From contig CAJUSP010000008.1 of NCBI GenBank assembly GCA_910589165.1, positions 53,795 to 117,794 on the forward strand: DNA of 64,000 bases, read 5' to 3'. Positions 34,101 through 43,258 of this stretch are shown here, piece by piece. This stretch comes from an uncultured Adlercreutzia sp. (lineage in GTDB: Bacteria > Actinomycetota > Coriobacteriia > Coriobacteriales > Eggerthellaceae). Each line of letters opens with the position of its first letter. Positions within the stretch are counted from its first letter, which is position 1. Position numbers and translations under genes: made by a program. The notes below the pieces were generated by a model. The model saw only the letters and a list, made by a program, of their open reading frames with translations, was not told the origin of the DNA and did no database searches.

Positions 34101-36770
34101 CTTGGCCGAGCGGATGTCGAAGGCGACGCGCAGGCGGTTGCCCGGTTCGGTATCGGTCTCCTTCACCACTTCGTAGCCGTAGGTCTTGCTGCCGTCGGTG
34201 CCCGTCTCCTCCTTAAGACGCACCCAGGCCGTCCCGTCCTTCTCCGCGATCTTCAGCACCGCGGGAACCGGCGTCACGGAAGCCCAGCCGGTAATGCGGT
34301 GCCCCCAGTAGTTCTTGCCGAAATCGGTATTGGGTTTGGCGTACTGCTTGGAGACGAGCTCGAACTTGTAGATGCCCGTATCGGCCGGCATGTGGCCTTC
34401 CTTGATGACGGAGCTACCGGGTTTCGGCGACTCGTCTCCCTTGTTCAGGTACTCTTGATAGCTCACTTCCACATCGCTTTGGACGTTCAGAATCTTGCCG
34501 TTAGCCTCGAAGGGTGCGGTGTTAATGGGATTCTTCGTCACATCAAGCGTCTCGAAGGGAATACCGTCGTAGGGCTTGGTCAGTCCAGCGAAATAGTCCT
34601 GCTGGCTCGCATCAAGCTTGTCGATGTCGATGTCGATGTAGCGCTTGAGGGTGGAACCCTGATCGCCGCCGACCTCCTCGACGTACATCGGCTCGATATG
34701 GTGCTCGACGCCGTCGCTGTCGCGATAGGACATGGTCACGGTAACGTTCTTGCCCGATGCGGTATCGGGAAGCCACAGGTACACTTGGCCGTTGTTGAGA
34801 TAGGAGGGGGCGCCGTAATTCTGCACCTGGTTGTCGACCTTCAGCTCCCATTTGGTGATGGGCACCGTCTTGTTCTCGTCAGCCTGGAATTCGCTTGAGA
34901 GGTCGATTTCAATCATCTGGACCTTATGCTTGTCAGGCAGTTGATCGATATTATTCTCGCTCAGATAGTTCTCCACATCGTCCCAGTTGCCGATGCCCTC
35001 AGTATTGTAGGCCGTACCGCCGATGCCCTGGAAGGCAGGCTTGCCATTAGCCTTCGTCTGCAGCTGCACCGAACCGCCCGTGACGATGGTGTAGCCATGA
35101 GCGGCACCGAGCGAGGCCCGAGGGGGGTCAGTGCTGTTGATAGACTGAGTCGAAGTGACCAGCGTGCCGCCCGTCACCCGTATGACGTGGTTGTGGTTCG
35201 AGGAGGGCCCATGGGCGCAGCTTTGACCAAACGCGTTGCCATGGGCGCCGCTGTTCGCGCGGATGAAGCCGCCGTTGACCGTGATGTCACCCGCAACAGA
35301 CAGGTAATGGGCGGACGTGCCGGCTTGGAGGTTGTGAATCCCATCAGGGCAGTTCCCCGACGCGATGCAGCAGAACCAGGAAACATTGAGGGGCACGGCA
35401 AAGAAGCTGTAGCCGCCAGCGTCTTCCTCGGTTGTGGGAATGGAGATCGCGTCGCTCTTAGGCGTGCCCCAGTGGCTGTTATGGTAGTAGCCGAGGGCCG
35501 ATCCGATGCCGGCGCCACATGAGGTAGCTGTTGCCGTCACATCCCCTCCGTTGAAGATCATGACTGTGCCCGATCCCCCAGCGCCAGAACCGATACCAGC
35601 GCCATTGGAAGGACCGTAGTTGCCGAGCGTGGGCCATGCGTGGGAGTTGATCGTGGCGCCGTTGAACACGAGGGTTCCAGCATTCTCGGCAGGACCGGAT
35701 CCAATACCAGCCGAGAAACCGCCAGCCGTCGCAAAAAGCTGACCCGGATTCTTCGGCTCCATATCGACCAGCGGAGCACCCGCCTTGAGCTTGGTTCCGT
35801 CAAGCAACGTCACATCGGCACCGATCATGCCGTTCTCCGGCGTAACGATATCGTCGAGATTGAACTTCGAGCCACCCTGCTTGACGTTAGTCACCGAGTC
35901 GTCGATGACGAGGACAGAGCCCCAGCCGCAGCGAATTCCCGGCGAGCCGCTCACTCCGCCATCGGTGCAGGTTAAGCGATTGACCGTGCCGTCGGCGACC
36001 GTGAGATACAACATCGTCTTGTCTTTAATCTGGTTGGCGTTCTTTACCTTCACGCCATCCCCGTCCTCATCGGAGTTGGTGACAAGGTTAATGGGGGCAA
36101 GAGTCGTGCTAATAGTGACCCCCGCAAGGGTGAGGTCGGCCTTCACGCCGGCGTTCACCTCAATATTGTGAGCTGTCTGAGCGGCCGTGCTGATGGTGAG
36201 CGGTGTGGAGGTAAGAATATGGAGCGTGGTGCCATCAAAGAAGTAGTCACCGTTGTTAGCCGTCTGGCTCGTTGCGGCTTTTCCGCCGCTTACCGTAAAT
36301 CCACCGGCTGCTTGCCCGTCGGCCTGGGCGGCGGGGACACCTTCCGATGCCGTCTGGGCGGCAGGAGCAGAGACCCCGTAAGATGCCACGGTGCTGGCCA
36401 CGTGGGCCACCACGGCGTGCACTACGTTCTCGGAGCCATTACTTGGCGCCTCATCGGCGGATTCGGCGGCCGCCTCATCGTCCCCGGCGGGTTGTTCGGC
36501 TGATTCGCTGTCTTCTTCTCCAGTCATGGAGCCATCGCCGACAGACGGTACTTGCTCAGAGCCTGTGTTGTCTCCGGCGGGGCTCTCCCCCACTTTGCCA
36601 TCAAAGCTCGTCGAGGGGCTTGCGGCATCGCCGGACGTTTCGGCAGCTGCGGCGTCTGAAGGCTCATCGGCCCAGGCACTCAGGCCAGTAGTGGGCAGCA
36701 TCAGCCCGCAAGCGAGTATGACGGCGAAAGCGCCGTTGACGAGCTTGCTCAGAGTTCCCTGTGTTCTCAT
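31191..36770 (-). CDS. giant LAKTG-anchored surface protein 2 (1859 residues), DUF11-type repeats
   Basis: Paralogue of the downstream neighbour with the same order of parts: signal peptide (MRTQGTLSKLVNGAFAVILA..., cleavage after AWA), acidic Ser/Glu linker, VHAVVAHVASTVA, a Gly-rich solenoid-like half with IRCGWGSVLVIDDS near residue 278, KRYIDIDIDKL, then DUF11-like modules and the sorting signal LAKTG at residue 1817. The start is ATG 36770; an in-frame codon 27 bases upstream lies nearly in the stop of the preceding gene. Both this gene and the last share an MRTQG start and almost identical 3' ends, while the solenoid halves differ, suggesting different targets on a common stalk (inference). 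Confidence 0.88.
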   Translation of the reverse strand: MRTQGTLSKLVNGAFAVILACGLMLPTTGLSAWADEPSDAAAAETSGDAASPSTSFDGKVGESPAGDNTGSEQVPSVGDGSMTGEEDSESAEQPAGDDEAAAESADEAPSNGSENVVHAVVAHVASTVASYGVSAPAAQTASEGVPAAQADGQAAGGFTVSGGKAATSQTANNGDYFFDGTTLHILTSTPLTISTAAQTAHNIEVNAGVKADLTLAGVTISTTLAPINLVTNSDEDGDGVKVKNANQIKDKTMLYLTVADGTVNRLTCTDGGVSGSPGIRCGWGSVLVIDDSVTNVKQGGSKFNLDDIVTPENGMIGADVTLLDGTKLKAGAPLVDMEPKNPGQLFATAGGFSAGIGSGPAENAGTLVFNGATINSHAWPTLGNYGPSNGAGIGSGAGGSGTVMIFNGGDVTATATSCGAGIGSALGYYHNSHWGTPKSDAISIPTTEEDAGGYSFFAVPLNVSWFCCIASGNCPDGIHNLQAGTSAHYLSVAGDITVNGGFIRANSGAHGNAFGQSCAHGPSSNHNHVIRVTGGTLVTSTQSINSTDPPRASLGAAHGYTIVTGGSVQLQTKANGKPAFQGIGGTAYNTEGIGNWDDVENYLSENNIDQLPDKHKVQMIEIDLSSEFQADENKTVPITKWELKVDNQVQNYGAPSYLNNGQVYLWLPDTASGKNVTVTMSYRDSDGVEHHIEPMYVEEVGGDQGSTLKRYIDIDIDKLDASQQDYFAGLTKPYDGIPFETLDVTKNPINTAPFEANGKILNVQSDVEVSYQEYLNKGDESPKPGSSVIKEGHMPADTGIYKFELVSKQYAKPNTDFGKNYWGHRITGWASVTPVPAVLKIAEKDGTAWVRLKEETGTDGSKTYGYEVVKETDTEPGNRLRVAFDIRSAKGTATTCKAPTGEFQVFIDDQPVGKPIALTEEAVEASAGSEFAIVSGEEGRETTHVVYYLDPTNLDGELDVLTTGGQNREHKVTVKYIPDKNYVEGTEESPDEEKTEASQPTYIVPVKPTGDVELDKGDLGDDELTVEDTKNPTPQPGDPDYVDPSNPGATTSQETVIRKTINTSYGSFHKNDEEIADFFSMALKSSTSMAHQPSVSNPAVADVLGIEDGKLKVQVNSCGTSVITVKQDANALYTGITYILTVNVSPDPALRPKVQIRMTSRNLTALAEAGAPAVASALAAVLPAMAEPAAAVRATADRASMPPRPGDVMEYTVTGLNLTDGSSWQAAELKDAIGQNLVFDPESVELAANYPTHSNQYSLGTSAFYQGFNWDGLDWVDVAGKDYTFSAQTLSKLIGNVYGGQSTSVRFQATVADGTGDRPEDGKTPTINTTPSGEGGFGKPETQPGEEVTNPKPLTPGEDIVFVGEDGTNPDDPTDPIDPGKDGKTEVLPKDPAAGDIETSVKVDLIGTETTHEPDRVVVGDTLKVTATSTNTKPDSKLVDAVIKVTLPKGAELKPGTIKLTDAEGNTYDVPDSAYDPKTGTVAVNAGDLYGGESAELTFEVEVTSTKDTRPPDGEDPDAPEGGYDPSRPDDFPIGGSTQGGTPSGEYDKTHPDGPDGGEEPYDKPKPGTPHEPTEGDGEELIVTPPSTDPGALPVLPKDPVVEGPDADIKVVKTADNTSREEEETHVGDIVRYTVTLSNSRLHSMWYDAVFVDVVPKGMEPVAGTIRVNGPDGVEHEVADEAYDAATRTLAVRAGDVAGGTHATLVFDALVTEDAIGADIGNTATAYGTKPSEADPGAVTGGANRPAAGGLFNPDGGLDSFLAGNRGKGVSNAEAAYPAGTDAKGGVLAAADGDGSGAGDGSGKGDGKKTIASKTKLAKTGDENATAVASLALAGVAALVVLVVSARRSRRDSRPYRAR
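31300..31451 (-). repeat. 152-base block identical to 25605-25756
   Basis: Second copy of the identical 3' coding block described at 25605-25756. The third paralogue has a similar but visibly diverged version near 36905-37075. Confidence 0.9.
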
Positions 36771-36804
36771 GGTCTGCTCTTTTCTATCTTCAGGCAATTG
36801 AGCC

Positions 36805-39800
36805 CTAGCGAATGCGTCGATGAGCCACCTGCCCGCGGTTGCGGCGCAGGGCCACTACGAGCAGGACGAGCGCCCCTGCGGCCATGATGCCGAGGCTCGC
36901 CAGCGCCGTGCCGTTCTCGTCGCCGGTCTTGGCGAGCTTGTGCTTCGAGGCGATGGTCTTCTTGCCGTCGCCGTTACCCGCACCCGCTCCCGATCCGTCG
37001 GCGGTGCCGGGGCCGTCTCCGTCGACAGCGGCCAGCACACCACCCTTCGCATCGGTGCCGGCCGGGTAGGCCGCGTCTGCGTTGGAGACGCCGCTCCCCT
37101 GGTTCTCGCGGAAGAAGCCGTCCCAGCCCTTGTCCGGCGTGAAGGGCGCGCCGGGGGTCGGACGGGCCGCCGAGCCGCCGGACACCGCACCGGGGTCGGC
37201 CTCGGAGGGCTTCGTGCCATAGGCGGTGGCCGTGTTGCCGATGTCGGCGCCAATGGCGTCCTCGGTCACGAGCGCGTCGAAGACGAGCACGGAGAAGCGG
37301 CCGCCGGCCACATCGCCCGCATGGGCGGACAGGATGCGGGTCTGAGGATCGTAGGCGTCATCCGGCACCTCGCGCTCCACGCCGTCGGGTCCGGTCACAC
37401 GGATGGTTCCGGCCACCGGCTCGATGCCCTTGGGCAGCGTGTCCACGAACACGGCGTCGTACCACATGGAGTGCTCGCCGGAGTTCGAGAGCGTCACGCG
37501 GTAGCGGATGACGTCGCCCACGTGGGTCTCCTCTTCCTCGCGGCTCGTGTTCTCGGCCGTCTTCGTCACCTTGATGTCCGGATCGTCGCCGTCAGTCACA
37601 GGATCCTTCGGCAGCACGGGGGCCGCGTCGGGGTCGGTGCCGTCCGGGCCGGTGATGACGGCATCCTCCTCGCCAGGCGTGGGCACATGCGGCGTGCCGG
37701 GCTTCGGCTTGTCGTAGGGGTCGTCGCCGTTGTCGGGCCCGTCGGGATGGGTCTTGTCCCACTCGTCGGTAGGCGTGCCTCCCTGGGTGCTGCCCTTGAT
37801 CGGGAAGTCGTCGGGGCGTCCGGAGCCGCCGCCCGGGTTGGACGGATCGTCCGGATCGCCGGGGTTGTCCGGGTCGTCGCCGTCTTCGCCATCCCCGTTC
37901 CCGTCATCCGGCGGGCGCGTATCCTTCGTGGAAGTGACCTCCACCTCGAAGGTGAGCTCGGCGCTCTCGCCGCCGTACAGGTCGCCGGCGTTCACGGCCA
38001 CGGTGCCCGTCTTCGGATCGTAGGCGCTATCGGGCACCTCGTAGGTGTTGCCCTCGGCATCGGTGAGCTTGATGGTGCCGGGCTTGAGCTCGGCACCCTT
38101 GGGCAGCGTCACCTTGATGACGCCGTCGACGAGCTTCGTGTCCGGCTTCGTGTTGGTGCTCGTGGCCGTCACCTTTAGGGTGTCGCCCACCAGCACACGG
38201 TCGGGCTCATGGGTGACCTCGGTGCCAATGAGCTCCACGTCCACCTCGGTCACGATGTCGCCTGCCGCCGGGTCCTTCGGAATCACCGGCGTATCGGGAA
38301 TCGGGTCGGCGTCCACCGGCTTGGTGGGATCGTCCGGCTCGGTGCCGCCGTCGCCGATGACGAAGATATCGGCCCCGGGCACCAGGTCGGTCGGGGGCAC
38401 CGGCTTCTCACCGGGGGCGAGGTCCTCCTCGTTCTTGCCGTAGCCGCCCGACCCCGTGGGGTCGTTCTTGATGACGGGCTCGGGATCCTTGTCGCTCGGA
38501 CGGTTGCCCGTACCCTCGGCCACGGTGGCCTGGAAGCGCACAGAGGTGGACTGGCCGCCGTAGACGCTGCCGATGGCTTTGGAAAGCGTCTGGGCGCTGA
38601 AGGTGTAGTCGCCGGTCTTCACGTCCTGCCAGCCGAGACCGTCCCAGTTGAAGCCGCGGTAGAACTCGCTCGTTCCCTTGGTGTACTCGGTGCTGTGGGT
38701 CGGGTAGTTGGCGGCCAGCTCGACGCTATCGGAGTCGAAATTGAGGTTCTGGTCGATGGCGTCCTTGAGTTCCGCCGCCTGCCAGGAGGAGCCGGGCGTG
38801 AGGTTCAGGCCCGTGACCGTGTATTCCATCACATCGCCCGGGCGCGGCGGCAGACTCGTGCGGTCGGCCGTGGCGCGAGCAGCGAAGGCCACCGCATCCT
38901 CGGCCCCGGGAATGGTCGCCGCGGCGGCCTGGGCCACCTGCGTGCCGGCCAGCTCGGCCAGAGCGGTCAGGTTGCGCGAGGTCAGGCGAATCTGCACCTG
39001 GGGCTTGATGGAGGGGTCGGGAAGCACCACAACAGTGAGGATGTACTTCGAGCCGGTGTAGAGAGCGTTGCCCTTCTGCTCCACGGTAATGACCGAGGTG
39101 CCGCAGCTGTTCACGCGCACCGGCAGCTTGCCGTCGGCGTCCAGCGAAAGGCTTCCGTCCGCGTTGGGGATGATGTCGGCCACGGCAGGGTTCGACACGT
39201 TGAAGGAGAGCTTCATGGAGGAGGCAGAGTCGATCTTCAGCTTGAACGAGTCCTCCAGTTCCTGATCCTTCTTGTGGAAGTCGCCGTAGGAGGCCGTGAT
39301 GGTTCGCCGAACGACCGTTATGTGATCCGGAGTATCGTCCGAGTCGTCCGGATTATCGGGGTCATCGGGGTCGTCAGTCTCCTCGATCTTCACCGGGCCG
39401 TCCGGAGTCACGTCGCCCTCGGGCTTCACCGGCACGATAGTGGTGGGCTTGGAGGCCTCGTTCTCGGGGTTGGCTTCCGTGCCCTCCACATAGTTCTTAT
39501 CCGGCTGATACTGAACGGTCACTTCGTGCTCGTTGCCCTGGCCGGCCGTCTCCAACACGTCCAGCGCGCCGTCGAGGCGAGTCGGGTCGAGGTAGTACAC
39601 CACGCGAACGGTCTCGCGATCCTCTTCACCCTTCACAACCTCGTAGGTAGATCCGATGGACTTCTCGATGGCCTCTTCCGTCAGCTCAATGGGATCGCCC
39701 ACGGGCTGGCCGTCGATCATCACCTGGAATTTGCCCGTCGGCGCCTTGCAGGTGGTCGCCGTGCCCCGCGCCGATCGGATGTCGAAGGCCACACGCAGGC

Positions 39801-42279
39801 GGTTGCCGGGCTCGGTGTCCTCCTTCTGCACGAGCTCATAGGACGACCCGTCCTCGGCCAGACGCACCCAGGCGGTGCCATCGTGGTCGGAGATCTTCAC
39901 CACGGCCGGCACCGGCGTGATCTCACACCAGCCGTAGGCGCGGTGACCGTAGTAGCTCGTCTTGTAGTCGTCATGATCGGAGTACTGGGTAGAAGTCATC
40001 GTGAAACGCGTGAGCCCGGTATCCGTGGGCATGGTGTCAGAAGGATGCTCCACCCCGAGCGTGCCCGTCTTCGCATCGTAGAGCTGGCCCAGATAGGAGA
40101 TGTCCTCCCAGATGGGCTTGTTGTCGTCGCCGCCGGAGTTGATGGAGTTGTCCTCTCCGGTCAACTCGCGCACATGGTAGGGCAAGCCGTCGTAGGCCTT
40201 CTTCAGAACGGGCACCTTCACATTGCCGTTCTCATCTACCAAATCCTTGTACTTCTTCTGCTCGTAGCTGCTGAGGGAGTCGTAGGACACGGTCGCCTCG
40301 CCAGTCTCGCCGCCTTGCTGGTCGAAGAAATCCTCCTGCAGATCGAAGAACACATAGCGCTTGAGATTCGTGTCGCCGTTCGTTGAGCCGGCGGGGCGAT
40401 ACAAAGGCTCCACGGGAACCGGCTTGCCGTCGTTGCCCGCATAGGTGAGTCTCACCTCGACCTGCTGGGCCGCCTGCTCGGGAGAGAGCCAGAGGTAGAG
40501 CTTGCCGTTATCGAACTGGGCAGGAGCGCCGTAGTCGGCCTGTTCACCGCCCACGAGAATATCCCAGGAAGTGATGGTGCGATTCGTGTCCACGGTCTGC
40601 CCTTCAGGCGTGAGCGCCGTGAGATCGGCGGTGAGGTCGATGGTGATGGGCACCACCTGGGACGTTTCGTTGATCGAAATGGTGCCGTCGGCGTTTTCCG
40701 TAAAGGAACCGTAGGCGATTCCGTCGAATCGGTAGGTTCCGGCGCTGGCGTTCCTGACGCCCACGTACACGGAACCACCAGAGATGCACACATGGGCGGC
40801 TAGGGTGGGATCGGTGTATCCCGACGAGGATGTCTGGGTTCCGGATCCGCCGAGGTCCATGCCCCACTCGCCCAGGTTCGTTCCGCCCTTGGGAATCATG
40901 GTGCCGCCGGTGATGAGGATGGTGTAATCGCGGTTGTCGCAGTATTTGCGGTTACCGTAGCAGCCGCGCCCGAAGCCGTTGCCGTCGTTGCCGCCATTGG
41001 AGAGGATGAAGCCGCCGTTAATGCGGATATTTCCCGTGCCGGCGGGATGCTTCGAGAGCGTGAGCGCCGGAGTGGCCGAAGCTACGGCCGCATCGCCCGT
41101 GTTCCAGCCGCCGCCGATGCCGGCGCCATGGAAGGCGGCATTGGCCGTAATGCGGCCACCGTTGATGGTGATCCACTCAGTGGGAGACGTGCCGGCGGCA
41201 TTCTGGCCACCGCCGATACCGGCACCGGCGCAGTTTCCACCGGAATTCGTAGGACCGCTTCCGTTGTTAACTACAATGGTGCCGCCGTTGAAGGTCATGC
41301 TCCCGCCGTCTTCGCCACGGGCTCCGCCTAAGCCGGCTCCCAGGCCGCCTCCCTTCACGTTCAGCGTGCCGGGGGTCGCAGAATCCAGGTTAATGAGAGG
41401 GTCCCCGGTACTCGTGCGAGTTGCGCCTGTTTTATCCGTATAGACCGTACCGGCTGGAATTCGGCCTTTGACGGGCGTGATCAGGTTACCGCTCGCATCC
41501 ACATTGGCCACGGAGTCATCGATGGTAAGCGTAGCTCCCGTACCGCAATGGATTCCCGGGAAATCGGCGCTGGTGCTCGTGAAAGAATTCGTCTTATTAT
41601 CTGCAAGAACAATATTGGCAACGCCCGTCGCCTTGATGTCGAAGGCGATGGCGGCCGAAGTGGTCACACCGTCCAAAACGAGGTTCGCCGTTTGCCCCGC
41701 CGGCACCAAAAGACCCACGGAGGTCGAACCGCCTGACACCGTCACTGGCGTCGAGGTGTTGATGGCGAGTTGCGTGGTGCCGGAGAGCGTGAAGTCGCCG
41801 TCGCCGATTCCCTCACCAGTGAAGGTGTAACCACTCTTGGTGACGGTTTCGACCGCCAAGGGGGCGGCGCCGCTCTCAGAGGCGGGGGCCGCCTCGGCCT
41901 CGGCAGCCGCCGGGACAGCGGTCGCGTCGTAGGCGGCAACTGTGCTGGCCACGTGGGCCACTACGGCGTGGACGACGTTCTCGGGCTTCTCGGCCGCATC
42001 GTCGGAGGCGGCCTCGTTTTCGGGCGCTCCCTGATCGGGGGCCGGCTCCTCGGCCGCGTCGCCCGCAGGGACACTCTCCTCGGCGGGCTTCTCCCCTACC
42101 GCATCGTCGAAGTTGGCGTCGCCCTCGGCCGAATCTACAATTTCAGCGAGGGGGGGGGTAGGCTCCATTTCCTCGTCGGCCCATGCCGCCACGCCGGTGG
42201 CGGGCACGGTCATGCCGCAGGCGAGGACGACCGCGAGCGCGGTTCGGAGGAGCCGGTGCGTTTTCGCTTGCTTCCTCAT
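36805..42279 (-). CDS. giant LAKTG-anchored surface protein 3 (1824 residues), DUF11-type repeats
   Basis: First gene of the array and the most diverged paralogue. The signal peptide (MRKQAKTHRLLRTALAVVLACGMTV..., cleavage after AWA) is followed by an acidic linker, VHAVVAHVASTVA, a shorter Gly-rich solenoid (GIHCGTGATLTIDDS near residue 241, GAGIGGGQNAAG, GAGIGGGWNTGD) and KRYVFFDLQ in place of KRYIDID. DUF11-like modules follow, with a Pro/Asp/Gly-rich spacer (DGEDGDDPDNPGDPDDPSNP) and LAKTG at residue 1782. ATG 42279 has AGGAGAAG upstream, the best ribosome-binding site of the three. A candidate promoter lies at 42362-42390, so the array is probably one 17-kb transcript. No catalytic domain is recognisable. 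Confidence 0.88.
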   Translation of the reverse strand: MRKQAKTHRLLRTALAVVLACGMTVPATGVAAWADEEMEPTPPLAEIVDSAEGDANFDDAVGEKPAEESVPAGDAAEEPAPDQGAPENEAASDDAAEKPENVVHAVVAHVASTVAAYDATAVPAAAEAEAAPASESGAAPLAVETVTKSGYTFTGEGIGDGDFTLSGTTQLAINTSTPVTVSGGSTSVGLLVPAGQTANLVLDGVTTSAAIAFDIKATGVANIVLADNKTNSFTSTSADFPGIHCGTGATLTIDDSVANVDASGNLITPVKGRIPAGTVYTDKTGATRTSTGDPLINLDSATPGTLNVKGGGLGAGLGGARGEDGGSMTFNGGTIVVNNGSGPTNSGGNCAGAGIGGGQNAAGTSPTEWITINGGRITANAAFHGAGIGGGWNTGDAAVASATPALTLSKHPAGTGNIRINGGFILSNGGNDGNGFGRGCYGNRKYCDNRDYTILITGGTMIPKGGTNLGEWGMDLGGSGTQTSSSGYTDPTLAAHVCISGGSVYVGVRNASAGTYRFDGIAYGSFTENADGTISINETSQVVPITIDLTADLTALTPEGQTVDTNRTITSWDILVGGEQADYGAPAQFDNGKLYLWLSPEQAAQQVEVRLTYAGNDGKPVPVEPLYRPAGSTNGDTNLKRYVFFDLQEDFFDQQGGETGEATVSYDSLSSYEQKKYKDLVDENGNVKVPVLKKAYDGLPYHVRELTGEDNSINSGGDDNKPIWEDISYLGQLYDAKTGTLGVEHPSDTMPTDTGLTRFTMTSTQYSDHDDYKTSYYGHRAYGWCEITPVPAVVKISDHDGTAWVRLAEDGSSYELVQKEDTEPGNRLRVAFDIRSARGTATTCKAPTGKFQVMIDGQPVGDPIELTEEAIEKSIGSTYEVVKGEEDRETVRVVYYLDPTRLDGALDVLETAGQGNEHEVTVQYQPDKNYVEGTEANPENEASKPTTIVPVKPEGDVTPDGPVKIEETDDPDDPDNPDDSDDTPDHITVVRRTITASYGDFHKKDQELEDSFKLKIDSASSMKLSFNVSNPAVADIIPNADGSLSLDADGKLPVRVNSCGTSVITVEQKGNALYTGSKYILTVVVLPDPSIKPQVQIRLTSRNLTALAELAGTQVAQAAAATIPGAEDAVAFAARATADRTSLPPRPGDVMEYTVTGLNLTPGSSWQAAELKDAIDQNLNFDSDSVELAANYPTHSTEYTKGTSEFYRGFNWDGLGWQDVKTGDYTFSAQTLSKAIGSVYGGQSTSVRFQATVAEGTGNRPSDKDPEPVIKNDPTGSGGYGKNEEDLAPGEKPVPPTDLVPGADIFVIGDGGTEPDDPTKPVDADPIPDTPVIPKDPAAGDIVTEVDVELIGTEVTHEPDRVLVGDTLKVTATSTNTKPDTKLVDGVIKVTLPKGAELKPGTIKLTDAEGNTYEVPDSAYDPKTGTVAVNAGDLYGGESAELTFEVEVTSTKDTRPPDDGNGDGEDGDDPDNPGDPDDPSNPGGGSGRPDDFPIKGSTQGGTPTDEWDKTHPDGPDNGDDPYDKPKPGTPHVPTPGEEDAVITGPDGTDPDAAPVLPKDPVTDGDDPDIKVTKTAENTSREEEETHVGDVIRYRVTLSNSGEHSMWYDAVFVDTLPKGIEPVAGTIRVTGPDGVEREVPDDAYDPQTRILSAHAGDVAGGRFSVLVFDALVTEDAIGADIGNTATAYGTKPSEADPGAVSGGSAARPTPGAPFTPDKGWDGFFRENQGSGVSNADAAYPAGTDAKGGVLAAVDGDGPGTADGSGAGAGNGDGKKTIASKHKLAKTGDENGTALASLGIMAAGALVLLVVALRRNRGQVAHRRIR

Positions 42280-42335
42280 GGTCTTCTCCTGGCTCTCTAT
42301 ACAGGGCAACGGCCCCTGATGCCGTCACCAACCCA

Positions 42336-42390
42336 TTGCCTATCTGTTGGCAAATTGTTTCTATTGTACAGGGTGTCACCAGGAAAGAAA
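42336..42390 (-). promoter_or_regulatory. candidate promoter/operator of the surface-protein array
   Basis: On the minus strand a TACAAT box (42362-42367) follows, after 17 bases, a poor -35 (TTTTCT). Nine bases downstream lies the inverted repeat TTGCC-N8-GGCAA (42336-42353), well placed for an operator. It sits in the 168-base gap between dapB and the first surface gene. Confidence 0.35.
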
Positions 42391-42447
42391 AGTAACGCTT
42401 TTGCTGGGCGTTCGCTGATTCTTGAGGTCAGGTTTAGTGAATGTCGA

Positions 42448-43215
42448 CTAGTCCATGAAGGACTCGAGGCCCACTATGAGGCCCTCACGATCCCCTACGC
42501 TGCGGATGCCGAGGAGGACGCCGGGCATGTAGGAGGTGCGGTCCCAGGAATCGTGGCGGATGGTGAGCGTCTGGCCGAGGGAGCCGAAGATCACTTCCTG
42601 GCTGGCCACGTAGCCCATGGAGCGTACCGAATGCACGGGCACTCCCTCGATGAGCGCGCCACGGGCACCCTCGGCGCCGGCGATTTCGGTTTCCGAACCG
42701 GGAGCCTCGCTCACGCGGGGGGCGCGGGCCTCGGCGATGATCTCGGCCGTGCGCACGGCGGTGCCGGAGGGGGCGTCCTTCTTGTTGCAGTGATGGAACT
42801 CGATGACCTCGGCCTCGGGGAAGTACGGGGCGGCTGCCTTCGCGAACTCCATCATGAGCACGGCGCCTGTGGTGAAGTTCGGCGCGTAGAACAGACAGGT
42901 GCCCGGGGCGGCGCTGGCCGCAAGGCCCTCGAGGGTCTCGCCGGAAAGGCCCGTGGTGCCTACCACGCAGTCGACCCCGCGGGGCAGCGCCTGGGAGAGG
43001 TTTCCGGCCACCACACCGGGCTGGGTGAAGTCGACGAGCACGTCCACCTCCATGGCGTCGAGCGCCTCGGCGAGCGTTCCGAACACCGGGAAGGGGGCAT
43101 CCTTGGCGTTCGGGTCGATACCGCAGGCCACCGTCATGTCGTCGACGGCCGTCACCGCGTCCACCACCGCCGAGCCCATGCGCCCGGCATACCCCGCCAC
43201 TGCAACCTTGATCAT
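42448..43215 (-). CDS. dapB: 4-hydroxy-tetrahydrodipicolinate reductase
   Basis: NAD(P)H-dependent reductase (255 residues), second step of the diaminopimelate/lysine branch. The N-terminal nucleotide loop is GYAGRMG at residues 8-14, and the catalytic block EFHHCNKKDAPSGTA is intact. ATG 43215 is chosen because AGGAGG precedes it and the protein then begins directly with MIKVAVAGYAGRMG. Sequence upstream in frame is a palindromic repeat. It lies downstream of pnp (207-base gap) and upstream of the giant surface genes, which separate it from dapA. Confidence 0.97.
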   Translation of the reverse strand: MIKVAVAGYAGRMGSAVVDAVTAVDDMTVACGIDPNAKDAPFPVFGTLAEALDAMEVDVLVDFTQPGVVAGNLSQALPRGVDCVVGTTGLSGETLEGLAASAAPGTCLFYAPNFTTGAVLMMEFAKAAAPYFPEAEVIEFHHCNKKDAPSGTAVRTAEIIAEARAPRVSEAPGSETEIAGAEGARGALIEGVPVHSVRSMGYVASQEVIFGSLGQTLTIRHDSWDRTSYMPGVLLGIRSVGDREGLIVGLESFMD

Positions 43216-43258
43216 AGGAATCCTCCTAAATGCATAGCCAACGTATGAGCCGATTATA

